64,000 bases of DNA from Megamerina dolium (GCA_963854835.1 OY978525.1:68819554-68883553), one strand, 5' to 3'; positions 9,587 to 20,976 are shown, counted from the stretch's first letter. Numbers and translations: made by a program. Notes: generated by a model from the sequence alone, not told the origin.

Positions 9587-12500
9587 ATCGAGTCAGTTCA
9601 GCGGGGCGTGAACTGACTCCAACAGTGGGTTGCCCCATCATTCACATTTCACAACTACAGCGTGTGCCAAGCAGCTTGACCATTGATGGAAAATTGGACA
9701 ATATGGAATTCATGTTAACCCGGGACACTGGTGCATCACATTCTATAATCAAGAGCGATTTGGTAAAGAGGTTTGAGCCTTTAATGGGAATAAAATTGCG
9801 TACAGCAACGGGTGAGGATGCACAAATTCTGGGCAAGATAAAGAAACGAGTATCTATTGGAAATTGCACATGGGAACATGAATTCATTGTGGCCGACATC
9901 ATCGATGACGTAATAATTGGTGTTGATTTTATGATTGACAACGGATTTACGTTAGATTTAAATCAACGGATACTACGTTATGCAAATGTCGAACTACCAT
10001 TGAACATCGGTTACAAGCGTAGTGGGAACATCAAACGAGTACTGGCATGTCAACGCCAAGAGGTTCCAGCAAAATCAGAAGCGGTGATATGGGCACAGAT
10101 GAATGTGGATGATGGGACAGGCAAGTTGTGGCTGGTGGAAGCAGATAAAGAAATAACGAATAAAAACATCATACTTGGTAGGACGTTAGTAGAACCTAAA
10201 GAAAATGGAATAGTACCGGTGCGAATTTTAAATCCAACTAATACATCTACAGTTGTAAAGAAAGGAATGGTGATTGGTCATTGCCAGGAAGTTACTGCCG
10301 TAGTAGACTGCGAAAAGGGTTCGTCGATAAAAAGTGGAAGATCAGGAACTGTCAGAGTGGAAATAAAAGCACAGATGGAAGAATGGGCAGGCGTGCTTAC
10401 CAACCAGCAAAAAGAAAAGGCTTTACAACTATTGGAGAAGTACAGTTCAATCTTTTCTTCAAATGGAAAAACTGGAGGACGAACAACCATCGTGAAGCAT
10501 CACATTGACACCGGTGATTCTAGACCAATTCGTCAAACACCACGACGAGTTCCATTGGCCAAAAGAGACGAAGCCATTAAGCTGATTTCCGATATGCAGA
10601 AACAAGGTGTTATTGAACCATCAGCGAGTCCATGGAGTTCACCAGTTGTGCTGGTAAAGAAGAAGGATGGAAGTACTCGATTCTGTGTGGATTACAGAAA
10701 GCTGAATGAGATTACGAAAAAAGACAGCTATCCACTGCCAAGAATCGATGACACTCTGGACACACTATCTGGTGCGAAGTGGTTCTCAACTCTTGATTTG
10801 CAAAGTGGCTACTGGCAAGTGGAACTTGGTAAGGAAGACAAAGAGAAAACAGCTTTCAGTATTGGCGATGGTCTATGGCAATTTACAGTCATGCCATTTG
10901 GTTTATGCAATGCGCCAGCTACTTTCGAACGTTTGATGGAGCGTGTACTCAGAGGACTACACTGGAAAACGTGCTTGGTGTACCTCGATGACATTATTGT
11001 GATGGGAAAAGATTTTAACGACCACCTGGAAAAGTTGAAAGAAGTATTTGAGCGTATACAATCAGCAGGGCTTAAACTGAATATGAAAAAGTGTTCACTC
11101 TTCAGGCAAGAAGTTAAATATCTTGGTCATAAAGTAACAACAGAAGGGGTACATACCGACGAGGAGAAAGTAGCAGCAGTTCAAGAATGGCCTATTCCGT
11201 CGAATCTTCACGAGCTAAAAAGCTTCCTAGGCATATGCACCTAGTATAGACGATTTGTTCCTGGATTTGCAAACATCGCCAGCAGTTTGCATGAGTTGAC
11301 AAGAAAGAACAAACCATTTGTATGGGGCGAAGACCAACAGAAAGCATTCGAACAACTGAAAGAAAGACTCTGTTCAGCACCAGTATTAGCGTATCCAGTA
11401 CCTGGACAAAAGTTTGTGTTGGACACAGATGCGAGTGGCTATGGAATAGGTGGTGTGCTCTCTCAGATCATAGATGGGCAAGAAAAAGTAATAGCATACT
11501 ACAGTAAAATCCTGTCGAAGCCAGAAAGAAACTACTGTGTCACTCGAAGGGAGTTGCTCGCAATACTGGAATGTGTAAAGTATTTCCATAAATACTTGTA
11601 CGGTCAATCGTTTCATCTACGAACTGACCACGCAGCGCTAAGGTGGTTATTACAATTTAAAAACCCAGAAGGACAATTGGCGCGCTGGATTGAAAGGCTG
11701 CAGAGTTATCATTTTACCATCGAACATCGTAAAGGAGGAAATCACGGCAACGCGGATGCTCTATCCCGTCGTCCTTGCAAAATGGAATGTAAACATTGTT
11801 CTCGAGTGGAAAGCAAGGAGCACATTGTCGACATACGACTTACAAATATATTGCCGGAGGAGTCATGGACCACCGAACGAGTGCAAGAAGATCAGCGGAA
11901 CGACCCAGATCTCGTAAAGATTATGGAATACAAGGAGCAGGGCATACGTCCAGATTGGCAAGAAATGGCTAATGAGAGTCCAATAGCAAAGGCATACTGG
12001 GCGCAGTGGCAAAGCCTGCACTTACGAGACGGATGTTTATTCCGAGCATGGGAAAGTGAAGATGGAAAAATCACTAATGATCTTCTAGTGGTACCCAAGG
12101 CGAGAATAAATGAAGTGATAGCTGAGTATCACAATGCCTCCAGTGGAGGGCATTTGGGCATCACCAAAACCGTCGAGAAAATAAAGAAACGATTTTATTG
12201 GGTTGGATGTCATGACCATGTCGCTAATTGGATTCAGAAGTGTAAGCAATGTGCAATGGCCAAAGGTCCCAATAAAAAAAGTCGAGGTAAAATACACCGT
12301 GGGTGCTCCATTTGAGCGAATTGCTATGGACATAGCTGGATCATTTCCAATAAGCAACGCAGGAAACAAGTATGTTCTGGTGGTTATAGATTACTTCAGT
12401 AAATGGCCTGAAGTATACCCCATTCCAAATCAGAAAGCTAGTACAGTTGCGGATGTATTCGTCAACCAATGGGTTACTCGTTTTGGTGTACCGATGGAGT

Positions 12501-13162
12501 TACACTCAGACCAAGATCGAAATTTCGAATCAGTTGTATTCCAAGAGATATGCCGTATGCTGGGTATATACAAAACTCGTACAACACCTTTGCATCCACA
12601 ATCTGATGTCATGGTAGAACGATTTAACCGTACCTTGGAGGAATATTTGAGAAAAGTCGTAGATAAATACCAAAGAGACTGGGATGTACATATACCAATG
12701 TTCCTCATGGCATATCGATGCGCACAACATGATACGACGGCTACTACACCGGCAATGGCAATTTTTGGAAACGAGTTAAGACTGCCAGCTGATTTAAAAT
12801 TTGGAGTTGTAACACCAACGAGATCAACCGAAGGAAATTATACTAGCGAAAAGCGGGAACAGTTGGATGAAGTACATCAGTTCATCAGAGAGCGGTCGCA
12901 GATGATAAGCGATAAGATGAAGGCCAGGTATGACTTGAAAGCAAATTCAAAAGGGTTCTATGAAGGAGAGCTTGTAATGCTTCATAATCCACAACGAAAG
13001 AAAGGCCTGTCCCCTAAACTACAGACTCATTGGGAAGGACCATATGAGATTATAGCAAAGATAAATGACGTAGTGTATCGCATTCAACGTGCCTGGAATA
13101 AAAGAGCAAAGTTTAAAGTAGTGCACTTGGAGCGACTTGCGCCATATGGAGGGGAAGTATAA
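9565..13162 (+). pseudogene. pol: pol (protease, RT, RNase H, integrase), Gypsy copy 1
   Basis: Domains in order: protease with RDTGASHS (near 9720); RT with FCVDYRKL, LDLQSGYWQ, MPFGLCNAP and the YLDDIIV box (near 10980); RNase H with DTDASGYGIGG and RTDHAALRWL (11430-11650); integrase with a HHCC finger (12120-12250) and core motifs AMDIAGSFP, LHSDQDRNFES and VERFNRTLEEYL; then a C-terminal basic region to TAA at 13160-13162. Lesions: TAG replaces a Tyr codon at 11242-11244, and an 8-base deletion near 12288 shifts the frame before the integrase core. The residue before MVERF is Val (QSDVMVERF) where copy 2 has the usual Gly. Pol copies RNA to DNA and inserts it. Confidence 0.93.
9577..9636 (+). 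promoter_or_regulatory. Predicted -1 ribosomal frameshift signal with pseudoknot at the gag/pol junction
   Basis: The heptamer GTTAAAC (9577-9583) sits in the gag frame as G TTA AAC, directly before the gag stop. After a 6-base spacer, an 11-bp perfect stem pairs 9590-9600 with 9609-9619 around the loop GCGGGGCG. The loop GGGGC (9603-9607) can pair with GCCCC at 9632-9636, giving an H-type pseudoknot. The pol frame is -1 to gag and is open from 9565, so a slip at this site joins them without needing a pol ATG. Copy 2 conserves the heptamer, stem, loop and partner, although its gag stop is TAG instead of TAA. Confidence 0.75.
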
Positions 13163-13187
13163 AAACTTGTTCGGGACGAACAAGGTT

Positions 13188-13200
13188 AAGAGGAGGGCAG
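13188..13200 (+). other. Polypurine tract, Gypsy copy 1
   Basis: AAGAGGAGGGCAG abuts the 3' LTR. The family uses such a tract to prime plus-strand DNA. Confidence 0.8.
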
Positions 13201-13637
13201 TGTAACGAGTATCGATAGTTGATTACTCATCACTATTGTGACTGACTCTATTGGCAGCATCGAAACGAATGTCAACAAAAAGAAATAAGCGATAACCAGA
13301 ACAAGCCAACGAGAAAGGAAGAGAAGAATCTCGATAAAGGAAGATTCTGGGGTGTTGCCAACAGAGTATAAATAAAGCCAGTGTTGAGCAGTGAAATCAA
13401 TCTAATTCCGAACGTGATTGCGAAAACATTGATACAGAGGCAAAAGTTGCAAGTACATTTAAGTGTTATAGTAAATAGTTGATTGTAAACGGAGTTGATT
13501 GTAAATAGAGATTATTAAATAAATTGTTGCTGTATATAGTTGTATAAAATAAGTGTTGCAGTTATCATTAACAGAATCCAGTGATCGAACAAGGTAATTC
13601 AAATAGAATTAAACGTTCACAGAATAAAAACGTAACA
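13201..13637 (+). repeat. 3' LTR, Gypsy copy 1
   Basis: 437 bp, one base different from 7761-8197. It is followed by ATAT, the target duplication. Confidence 0.95.
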
Positions 13638-13881
13638 ATATTTATAAATTAATGTAATTATGATGATATTAATACTAATCGAAAAGAAAAAATACACAAA
13701 TGCATTTTAGAATATATTTTTGAATATACAAGTTTGACAGCTTTCATAAAGCAAGAATGACAGGTAAAATTATTTTGTGAATTCATGTCATGTTTTGTCT
13801 ATTGAACAACAACAATACACTTGAAAAGTAATATTGTTATTTTCATTTCACTTTATGTAGTTGAGAAGAGTAGACTGAACG

Positions 13882-14802
13882 ATGGAAGAGGTAAAAAAAA
13901 TTAAATTGTAAATTTTAAATGATAATTTGCCATTCACTTATTTTAGAATAACAAACAAGCACTGAAGAAGAAGAGGGTGAATCCTACTCCTCGTTGGAGC
14001 AGAAGTAGAAACCGATAAACTTTTGGAAGCAGTGTCAGATGTAGTTAAAGAAAATCCGGAATAATTTGAGGTGAGTACTCAAAAAAGAAGGAAACCGAAA
14101 GAATACTTTATTTTAACTTTTATAAACCAACGGACCAAAGGTTTTATGAAAAATCATGGGTGATGCTCCGTTTTTCAAAAGAGTTCAATGGATGGCTTGC
14201 AACAACAAACGCGATATTTGAAAATAACATATACGTCGGCTGTTAAGTGTAAAAACAACACAGGTGTAGGCTTATTAGCAAGTGGTGGTGTTTCGACTGT
14301 GGTAGAGTATGTGAAGAAAATCTGCACATACTTTGATATCTCCAGCAGCATTTTCGGCCATCGTAAAAATATAGCCCCAGATTTTATTCATGAATCAACT
14401 GACTATACTAATACTCCGATTGACAATTTTTGCTTAGAGGTGGATGATGACATTGCTGACTACTCAGAAATAGATCTAATGAGTAATTTTGAGTCAACAT
14501 CGCAGTCATACACCTATGCTGCTAAGCCATATACTTCTACATCTGAGCTCCTATTTTTTCGGCTGAACCATCAACCTCTATACAACAGCCGTTTATGTCA
14601 CCAAAGAAAAAGAAGATTCAAAGCTCGAACCCTCTGGCCGATTTGATTACTATCCAAAAGGCCAAGATCAAATTGGAAACTGAAAGAGATCGAAAAAACA
14701 CAAAAGGAAAATAGGTTGGAAATAGAAAAATTTCGCCTGAATAGTCAAGAAAGGCTCAAAAATTATGAGCTAGATTTAAAATTTAAGCAAAACTTGCTTT
14801 GA
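13882..14802 (+). pseudogene. Degenerate Myb/SANT-like DNA-binding protein, possibly Harbinger-associated
   Basis: Starting near an ATG at 13882, several frames give a protein-like path: KKKRVNPTPRW, then from 14188 to 14646 YTSAVKCKNNTGVGLL and EYVKKICTYFDISSSIFG, an acidic stretch (EVDDDIADYSEIDLMSN), and a Lys/Glu-rich coiled coil ending near 14802. The K-x-KTG-x-GLL spacing followed by a V-x-x-Y-x-KKIC-x-YFD block resembles insect Myb/SANT-like proteins that accompany PIF/Harbinger transposases. A possible intron (GTAAAA...TTTTAG, 13891-13947) follows the first three codons. Several indels break the frame. Removing the later insertion at 15211-25387 places it within about 300 bases of a convergent Harbinger transposase tail. 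Confidence 0.5.
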
Positions 14803-14839
14803 GTCACCAAACCAAAAATTAGAAGCAATTCAAAATAAA

Positions 14840-15094
<255 letters not shown>

Positions 15095-15096
15095 TT

Positions 15097-15210
15097 TTAC
15101 TCATGTAACTTTAAAATAAATGATAGTAATGGAGAGCGCTTATCATCTCCTTCGACCGTAGTAATATTTTGATTTTCAGCATCTTTCTCTTCACTATCAC
15201 TTTGATATTA
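15097..15210 (-). pseudogene. C-terminal tail of a Harbinger-like transposase, cut off by the jockey-like insertion
   Basis: On the minus strand from 15210 to a stop at 15097-15099 the frame is acidic: [20 protein letters not shown], then a hydrophobic end ([11 protein letters not shown]). The left copy of the 8-base duplication TGATATTA is at 15203-15210. If the insertion (15211-25387) and one duplication copy are removed, this frame joins the frame coming from 25396-25450 (DDSLSDYKFQ) in phase, with one intervening TAA. That supports a single interrupted gene. Confidence 0.5.
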
Positions 15211-15281
15211 TTTTTTTTTTTTTTTTTTTTAACAAGCTTTTTTATTGGATCTTTCTAAAATTACTTAGAAACTAACAATAT

Positions 15282-15718
15282 TGTTACGTTTTTATTCTGT
15301 GAACGTTTAATTCTATTTGAATTACCTTGTTCGATCACTGGATTCTGTTAATGATAACTGCAACACTTATTTTATACAACTATATACAGCAACAATTTAT
15401 TTAATAAACTCTATTTACAATCAACTCTGTTTATAATCAACTATTTACAATAACACTTTAATGTACTAGCAACTTTTGCCTCTGTATCAATGTTTTCGCA
15501 ATCACGTTTGGAATTAGATTGATTTTTCTTCTCAACACTGGCTCTATTTATACTCTGTTGGCAACACCCCAGAATCTTCCTTTATCGAGATTCTTCTCTT
15601 CCTTTCTCGTTGGCTTGTTCTGGTTATCGCTTATTTCTTTTTGTTGACATTCGTTTCGATGCTGCCAATAGAGTCAGTCACAATAGTGATGAGTAATCAA
15701 CTATCGATACTCGTTACA
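15282..15718 (-). repeat. 3' LTR of Gypsy copy 2
   Basis: 437 bp with TG...CA ends. The polypurine tract of the element abuts it at 15719-15731. Confidence 0.93.
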
Positions 15719-15756
15719 CTGCCCTCCTCTTAACCTTGTTCGTCCCGAACAAGTTT

Positions 15757-18700
15757 TTATACTTCCCCTCGATATGGCGCAAGTCGCTCCAAGTGCACTA
15801 CTTTAAACTTTGCTCTTTTATTCCAGGCACGTTGAATGCGATACACTACGTCATTTATCTTTGCTATAATCTCATATGGTCCTTCCCAATGAGTCTGTAG
15901 TTTAGGGGACAGGCCTTTCTTTCGTTGTGGATTATGAAGCATTACAAGCTCTCCTTCATAGAACCCTTTTGAATTTGCTTTCAAGTCATACCTGGCCTTC
16001 ATCTTATCGCTTATCATCTGCGACCGCTCTCTGATGAACTGATGTACTTCATCCAACTGTTCCCGCTTTTCGCTAGTATAATTACCTTCGGTTGATCTCG
16101 TTGGTGTTACGACTCCAAATTTTAAATCAGCTGGCAGTCTTAACTCGTTTCCAAAAACTGCCATTGCCGGTGTAGTAGCCGTCGTATCATGTTGTGCGCA
16201 TCGATATGCCATGAGGAACATTGGTATATGTACATCCCAGTCTCTTTGGTATTTATCTACGACTTTTCTCAAATATTCCTCCAAGGTACGGTTAAATCGT
16301 TCTACCATGCCATCAGATTGTGGATGCAAAGGTGTTGTACGAGTTTTGTATATACCCAGCATACGGCATATCTCTTGGAATACAACTGATTCGAAATTTC
16401 GACCTTGGTCTGAGTGTAATTCCATCGGTACACCAAAACGAGTAATCCATTGGTTGACGAATACATCCGCAACTGTACTAGCTTCTTGATTTGGAATGGG
16501 GTATACTTCAGGCCATTTACTGAAGTAATCTATAACCACCAGAACATACTTGTTTCCTGCGTTGCTTATTGGAAATGGTCCAGCTATGTCCATAGCAATT
16601 CGCTCAAATGGAGCACCCACGGTGTATTGGTGCATCTTACCTCGACTTTTCTTAGTGGGACCTTTGCACTCGTTCGGTGGTCCATGACTCCTCCGGCAAT
16701 ATATTCGTAAGTCGTATGTCGACAATGTGCTCCTTGCTTTCCACTCGAGAACAATGTTTACATTCCATTTTGCAAGGACGACGAGATAGAGCATCCGCGT
16801 TGCCGTGATGTCCTCCTTTACGATGTTCGATGGTAAAATCATAACTCTGCAGCCTTTCAATCCAGCGCGCCAATTGTCCTTCTGGGTTTTTAAATTGCAA
16901 TAACCACCTTAGCGCTGAGTGGTCAGTTCGTAGATGAAATGACTGACCGTACAAGTATTTATGGAAATACTTTACACATTCCAGTATTGCGAGCAACTCT
17001 CTTCGTGTGACACAGTAATTTCTTTCTGGCTTCGACAGGATTTTACTGTAGTATGCTATTACTTTTTCTTGCCCATCTATGATCTGAGAGAGCACACCAC
17101 CTATTCCATAGCCACTCGCATCTGTGTCCAACACAAACTTTTGACCAGGTACTGGATACGCTAATATTGGTGCTGAACAGAGTTTTTCTTTCAGCTGTTC
17201 GAATGCTTTCTGTTGGTCCTCGCCCCACACAAATGGTTTGTTCTTTCTTGTCAACTCATGCAGACTGCTGGCGATGTTTGCAAATCCAGGAACAAATCGT
17301 CTATAGTAGGTGCATAAGCCTAGGAAGCTCCTTAGCTCGTGAAGATTCGACGGAATAGGCCATTCTTGAACTGCTGCTACTTTCTCCTCGTCGGTATGTA
17401 TCCCTTCTGTTGTTACTTTATGACCAAGATATTTAACTTCTCACCTGAAGAGTGAACACTTTTTCATATTCAGTTTAAGCCCTGCTGATTGTATACGCTC
17501 AAATACTTCTTTCAACTTTTCCAGATGGTCGTTAAAATCTTTTCCCATCACAATAATGTCATCGAGGTACACCAAGGACGTTTTCCAGTGTAGTCCTCTG
17601 AGTACACGCTCCATCAAACGTTCAAAAGTAGCTGGCGCATTGCATAAGCCAAATGGCATAACTGTAAATTGCCATAGACCATCGCCAATACTGAAAGCTG
17701 TTTTCTCTTTGTCTTCCTTACCAAGTTCCACTTGCCAGTAGCCACTTTGCAAATCAAGAGTTGAGAACCACTTCGCACCAGATAGTGTGTCCAGAGTGTC
17801 ATCGATTCTTGGCAGTGGATAGCTGTCTTTTTTCGTAATATCATTTAGCTTTCTGTAATCCACACAGAATCGAGTACTTCCATCCTTCTTCTTTACCAGC
17901 ACAACTGGTGAACTCCATGGACTCGCTGATGGTTCAATAACACCTTGTTTCTGCATATCGGAAATCAGCTTAATGGCTTCGTCTCTTTTGGCCAATGGAA
18001 CTCGTCGTGGTGTTTGACGAATTGGTCTAGAATCACCGGTGTCAATGTGATGCTTCACGATGGTTGTTCGTCCTCCAGTTTTTCCATTTGAAGAAAAGAT
18101 TGAACTGTACTTCTCCAATAGTTGTAAAGCCTTTTCTTTTTGCTGGTTGGTAAGCACGCCTGCCCATTCTTCCATCTGTGCTTTTATTTCCACTCTGACA
18201 GTTCCTGATCTTCCACTTTTTATCGACGAACCCTTTTCGCAGTCTACTATGGCAGTAACTTCCTGGCAATGACCAATCACCATTCCTTTCTTCACAACTG
18301 TAGATGTGTTAGTTGGATTTAAAATTCGCACCGGTACTATTCCATTTTCTTTAGGTTCTACTAACGTCCTACCAAGTATGATGTTTTTATTCGTTATTTC
18401 TTTATCTGCTTCCACCAGCCACAACTTGCCTGTCCCATCATCCACATTCATCTGTGCCCATATCACCGCTTCTGATTTTGCTGGAACCTCTTGGCGTTGA
18501 CATGCCAGTACTCGTTTGATGTTCCCACTACGCTTGTAACCGATGTTCAATGGTAGTTCGACATTTGCATAGCGCAGTATCCGTTGATTTAAATCTAACG
18601 TAAATCCGTTGCCAATCATAAAATCAACACCAATTATTACGTCATCGATGATGTCGGCCACAATGAATTCATGTTCCCATGTGCAATTTCCAATAGATAC

Positions 18701-18985
18701 TCGTTTCTTTATCTTTCCCAGAATTTGTGCATCCTCACCCGTTGCTGTACGCAATTTTATTCCCATTAAAGGCTCCAACCTCTTTACCAAATCGCTCTTG
18801 ATTATAGAATGTGATGCACCAGTGTCCAGAGTTAACATGAATTCCATATTGTCCAATTTTCCATCAATAGTCAAGCTGCTTGGCACACGCTGTAGTTGTG
18901 AAATGTGAATGATGGGGCAACCCACTGTTGGAGTCAGTTCACGCCCCGCTGAACTGACTCGATCTAGTTTAACGATGGATTTGTG
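15757..18985 (-). pseudogene. pol: pol, Gypsy copy 2 (nonsense and 377-bp deletion)
   Basis: Domain order is as in copy 1: protease LDTGASHS, RT with YLDDIIV, RNase H, integrase core with AMDIAGPFP, LHSDQGRNFES and DGMVERFNRTLEEYL, ending at 15757. The frame is open upstream to the gag overlap at 18985. A TGA after CSLFR (near 17442) replaces a Gln codon of copy 1. Near 16663 the sequence jumps from ...WTTERVQ to GPTKKSRG. Relative to copy 1 this removes 11887-12263, with CAA microhomology at both edges, and shifts the frame. The lost part includes the HHCC finger of integrase, so the copy cannot integrate on its own. Confidence 0.92.
18914..18973 (-). promoter_or_regulatory. Predicted -1 frameshift signal with pseudoknot, Gypsy copy 2
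   Basis: Minus-strand GTTAAAC (18973-18967) precedes the gag stop TAG (18966-18964). The 11-bp stem is 18960-18950 with 18941-18931, the loop is GCGGGGCG, and GCCCC at 18918-18914 can pair with loop GGGGC. Every element of the copy 1 structure is conserved, while flanking bases differ. Confidence 0.75.
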
Positions 18986-20421
18986 TTAGTGGAGCGATCG
19001 ATATCCACCTTATTCTCCTTCTTTTGTCTTCCTGGAGAATTCGATCTTGATCGCTTTCGTCGTAGACGGCAGTCACGCGCCATGTGTCCTGGTTTGTCGC
19101 AAATAAAGCACTTACCAGTAAATTTGTTTTCGCGTCGACCTGTTGTTCTTCCTTCAGGCTGCACTACAGATTTGAATGCCTGACACACTGCTTCAACCAG
19201 ATCTGCTGTTTCTGTTTCTAGTTGGCGTACCCGTGGCATTGGTCGACACATCAAACTGGCGGCTTCATATGTCAAGGCACTACTGACTGTTTCGGCATAA
19301 GTATTCCTGGGTGACATGACTAGGGCACGCTTTGTCTCTCCATCACGTATGCCATCTATGAATGCCTCTATTTTTATTTTTTCGACGAACTCTTCCGAAT
19401 TACCGGAGAACGCTAGATGACATAAGCGCTCAATATCGGAAGCGAATTCCTGAAGGCTCTCATTACTCCGTTGCACTCGCGATCTCAATTCCACTCGATG
19501 TAATTGACTCTTGTATTCATTTCCATATTTTCGCTGGAGTGTGTCCATCAGTGATTGGTAGCTACCCCGATCTTTCTCTGGAATCATCTGTAACACTTCG
19601 GAAGCATTACCTTTTAATGCGACTATTAAAGCAGCAGTCTTGTCGCTGTCATCCCATTGATTCTTCGAAGCTGTTGTCTCGAATTGAAGCTTGAAGATGT
19701 TGAATGGCGTGCTTCCGTCAAATATTGGTGGCTTTAGTTTAATTGTAGTTGACTCTCTTATCACTGATGTGGTTGCTCCACTTATTTTTATTTTATTAAG
19801 TTCGCGCTCTAATTTCTCAAGCTTTTCTTCCAAGTCATCATGTCTGTCTACATGTTCCTTCAGCTTATCATCCAAATCATCCACATGTTCTTTCAGCTCT
19901 GTGACTTTGTCATTAATAGCTCCGGAAATTTCCTGAAATCTAATCTCAATTCCCTTTTGTAGTTTTTCGATGACATGTTCTTGACGAGCCGAATGTTCTT
20001 GAAGCTTGGAGTCAATTGTTTTCTGGAATTCTCCCATAGCGTTTTCTTGACGTACCGAATGTTCTTGAAACTTGGAGTCAATGCGAGACGCATTTCCTTG
20101 AATTTCCGTACGCAATTCAGCCGAATGTTCTTGTAACTTCGCATTAATTCCTTGCAGTTGCTGCTGCTGCTGTTGCATCATGGATTTCATAAATTCCATG
20201 AGTTGACCACTCGAATCTACCTTACTCTCTTCCTCGGCGTGCACAACTGCATGTATATCGTCTTCCTCAAAGAACTCATGTTCTTCTACATTAATTCCCT
20301 TAGCCTCCATGGCTTTCCTCAGCCTCACCAGCAGTTCCGCCTTTGCACCTGATGACGATAGATTCATCTCTACCAACAGCTTTTTAAGCTGGTCCACTTT
20401 TAGTTGGTCAATTTTCACCAT
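18964..20421 (-). CDS. gag: gag, Gypsy copy 2 (intact, 485 residues)
   Basis: ATG at 20421 on the minus strand, about 30 bases inside the LTR edge, opens MVKIDQLKVDQLKKLLVEMN, and the frame runs without a break to TAG at 18964-18966. Domains: SAP-like helix-loop-helix (residues about 6-40); Gln-rich stretch (QQQQQL); a coiled coil built of repeated QEHSARQE / KLKEHVDDLDD units (about 80-210); gag core (about 225-380); one CCHC knuckle (CFICDKPGHMARDC, about 440); basic tail RRKRSRSNSPGRQKK. It carries more coiled-coil repeat units than copy 1. Gag would assemble particles and bind RNA; the SAP-like start is a DNA-binding fold elsewhere, and its role here is inferred. Confidence 0.92.
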   Translation of the reverse strand: MVKIDQLKVDQLKKLLVEMNLSSSGAKAELLVRLRKAMEAKGINVEEHEFFEEDDIHAVVHAEEESKVDSSGQLMEFMKSMMQQQQQQLQGINAKLQEHSAELRTEIQGNASRIDSKFQEHSVRQENAMGEFQKTIDSKLQEHSARQEHVIEKLQKGIEIRFQEISGAINDKVTELKEHVDDLDDKLKEHVDRHDDLEEKLEKLERELNKIKISGATTSVIRESTTIKLKPPIFDGSTPFNIFKLQFETTASKNQWDDSDKTAALIVALKGNASEVLQMIPEKDRGSYQSLMDTLQRKYGNEYKSQLHRVELRSRVQRSNESLQEFASDIERLCHLAFSGNSEEFVEKIKIEAFIDGIRDGETKRALVMSPRNTYAETVSSALTYEAASLMCRPMPRVRQLETETADLVEAVCQAFKSVVQPEGRTTGRRENKFTGKCFICDKPGHMARDCRLRRKRSRSNSPGRQKKENKVDIDRSTNTNPSLN

Positions 20422-20430
20422 CTTTACAGA

Positions 20431-20448
20431 ATCCCACTTCTGACACCA
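20431..20448 (-). other. Primer binding site, Gypsy copy 2
   Basis: Reverse complement of ATCCCACTTCTGACACCA, the tRNA-Leu-type site identical to copy 1, two bases from the LTR. Confidence 0.8.
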
Positions 20449-20450
20449 AT

Positions 20451-20887
20451 TGTTACGTTTTTATTCTGTGAACGTTTAATTCTATTTGAATTACCTTGTT
20501 CGATCACTGGATTCTGTTAATGATAACTGCAACACTTATTTTATACAACTATATACAGCAACAATTTATTTAATAAACTCTATTTACAATCAACTCTGTT
20601 TATAATCAACTATTTACAATAACACTTTAATGTACTAGCAACTTTTGCCTCTGTATCAATGTTTTCGCAATCACGTTCGGAATTAGATTGATTTTTCTTC
20701 TCAACACTGGCTCTATTTATACTCTGTTGGCAACACCCCAGAATCTTCCTTTATCGAGATTCTTCTCTTCCTTTCTCGTTGGCTTGTTCTGGTTATCGCT
20801 TATTTCTTTTTGTTGACATTCGTTTCGATGCTGCCAATAGAGTCAGTCACAATAGTGATGAGTAATCAACTATCGATACTCGTTACA
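20451..20887 (-). repeat. 5' LTR of Gypsy copy 2
   Basis: 437 bp, one base different from 15282-15718, followed by ATAT at 20888-20891. Confidence 0.95.
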
Positions 20888-20976
20888 ATATGTAAACAAA
20901 TCTTACAAACTAAATAAAATTATGTGATATTCCCAACGTTCCATCACAATTTGTTGAGTCACGAGGTATAGCAATT

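Larger units (their letters stand above)
7761..13637 (+). mobile_element. Ty3/Gypsy LTR retrotransposon, copy 1
   Basis: A 5877-bp element bounded by 437-bp LTRs that run TGTAACG...CGTAACA, with a 4-bp target duplication ATAT (7757-7760 and 13638-13641). It holds a tRNA-Leu-type primer site, gag, pol (protease, RT, RNase H, integrase) and a polypurine tract. There is no env-like frame after pol. The two LTRs differ by eye at only one base (7876 C, 13316 A), which points to recent insertion. Coding lesions: a 2-base deletion in gag near 9171-9179, TAG in pol at 11242-11244, and an 8-base deletion near 12288. A second copy of the same family lies inverted at 15282-20887. Confidence 0.95.
15282..20887 (-). 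mobile_element. Ty3/Gypsy LTR retrotransposon, copy 2 (inverted)
   Basis: Same family as 7761-13637, read on the minus strand; 5606 bp. LTRs at 15282-15718 and 20451-20887 differ by eye at one base (15509 T, 20678 C). The target duplication is again ATAT (15278-15281 and 20888-20891). It sits in the 3' UTR of the jockey-like LINE. Gag is intact. Pol has a nonsense codon at the position of a Gln codon in copy 1 (near 17442) and lacks 377 bases covering the RNase H/integrase linker and the integrase zinc finger. Confidence 0.95.

Noticed and set aside
12430..12730. Opposite-strand open frames inside Gypsy pol and gag (also 16189-16489, 17167-17358, 18609-18908)
   Set aside because: They recur in both Gypsy copies only because the sense frame is conserved; no start context or family match.
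13163..13200. An env gene or third ORF in the Gypsy family
   Set aside because: Only 38 bases separate the pol stop from the 3' LTR.
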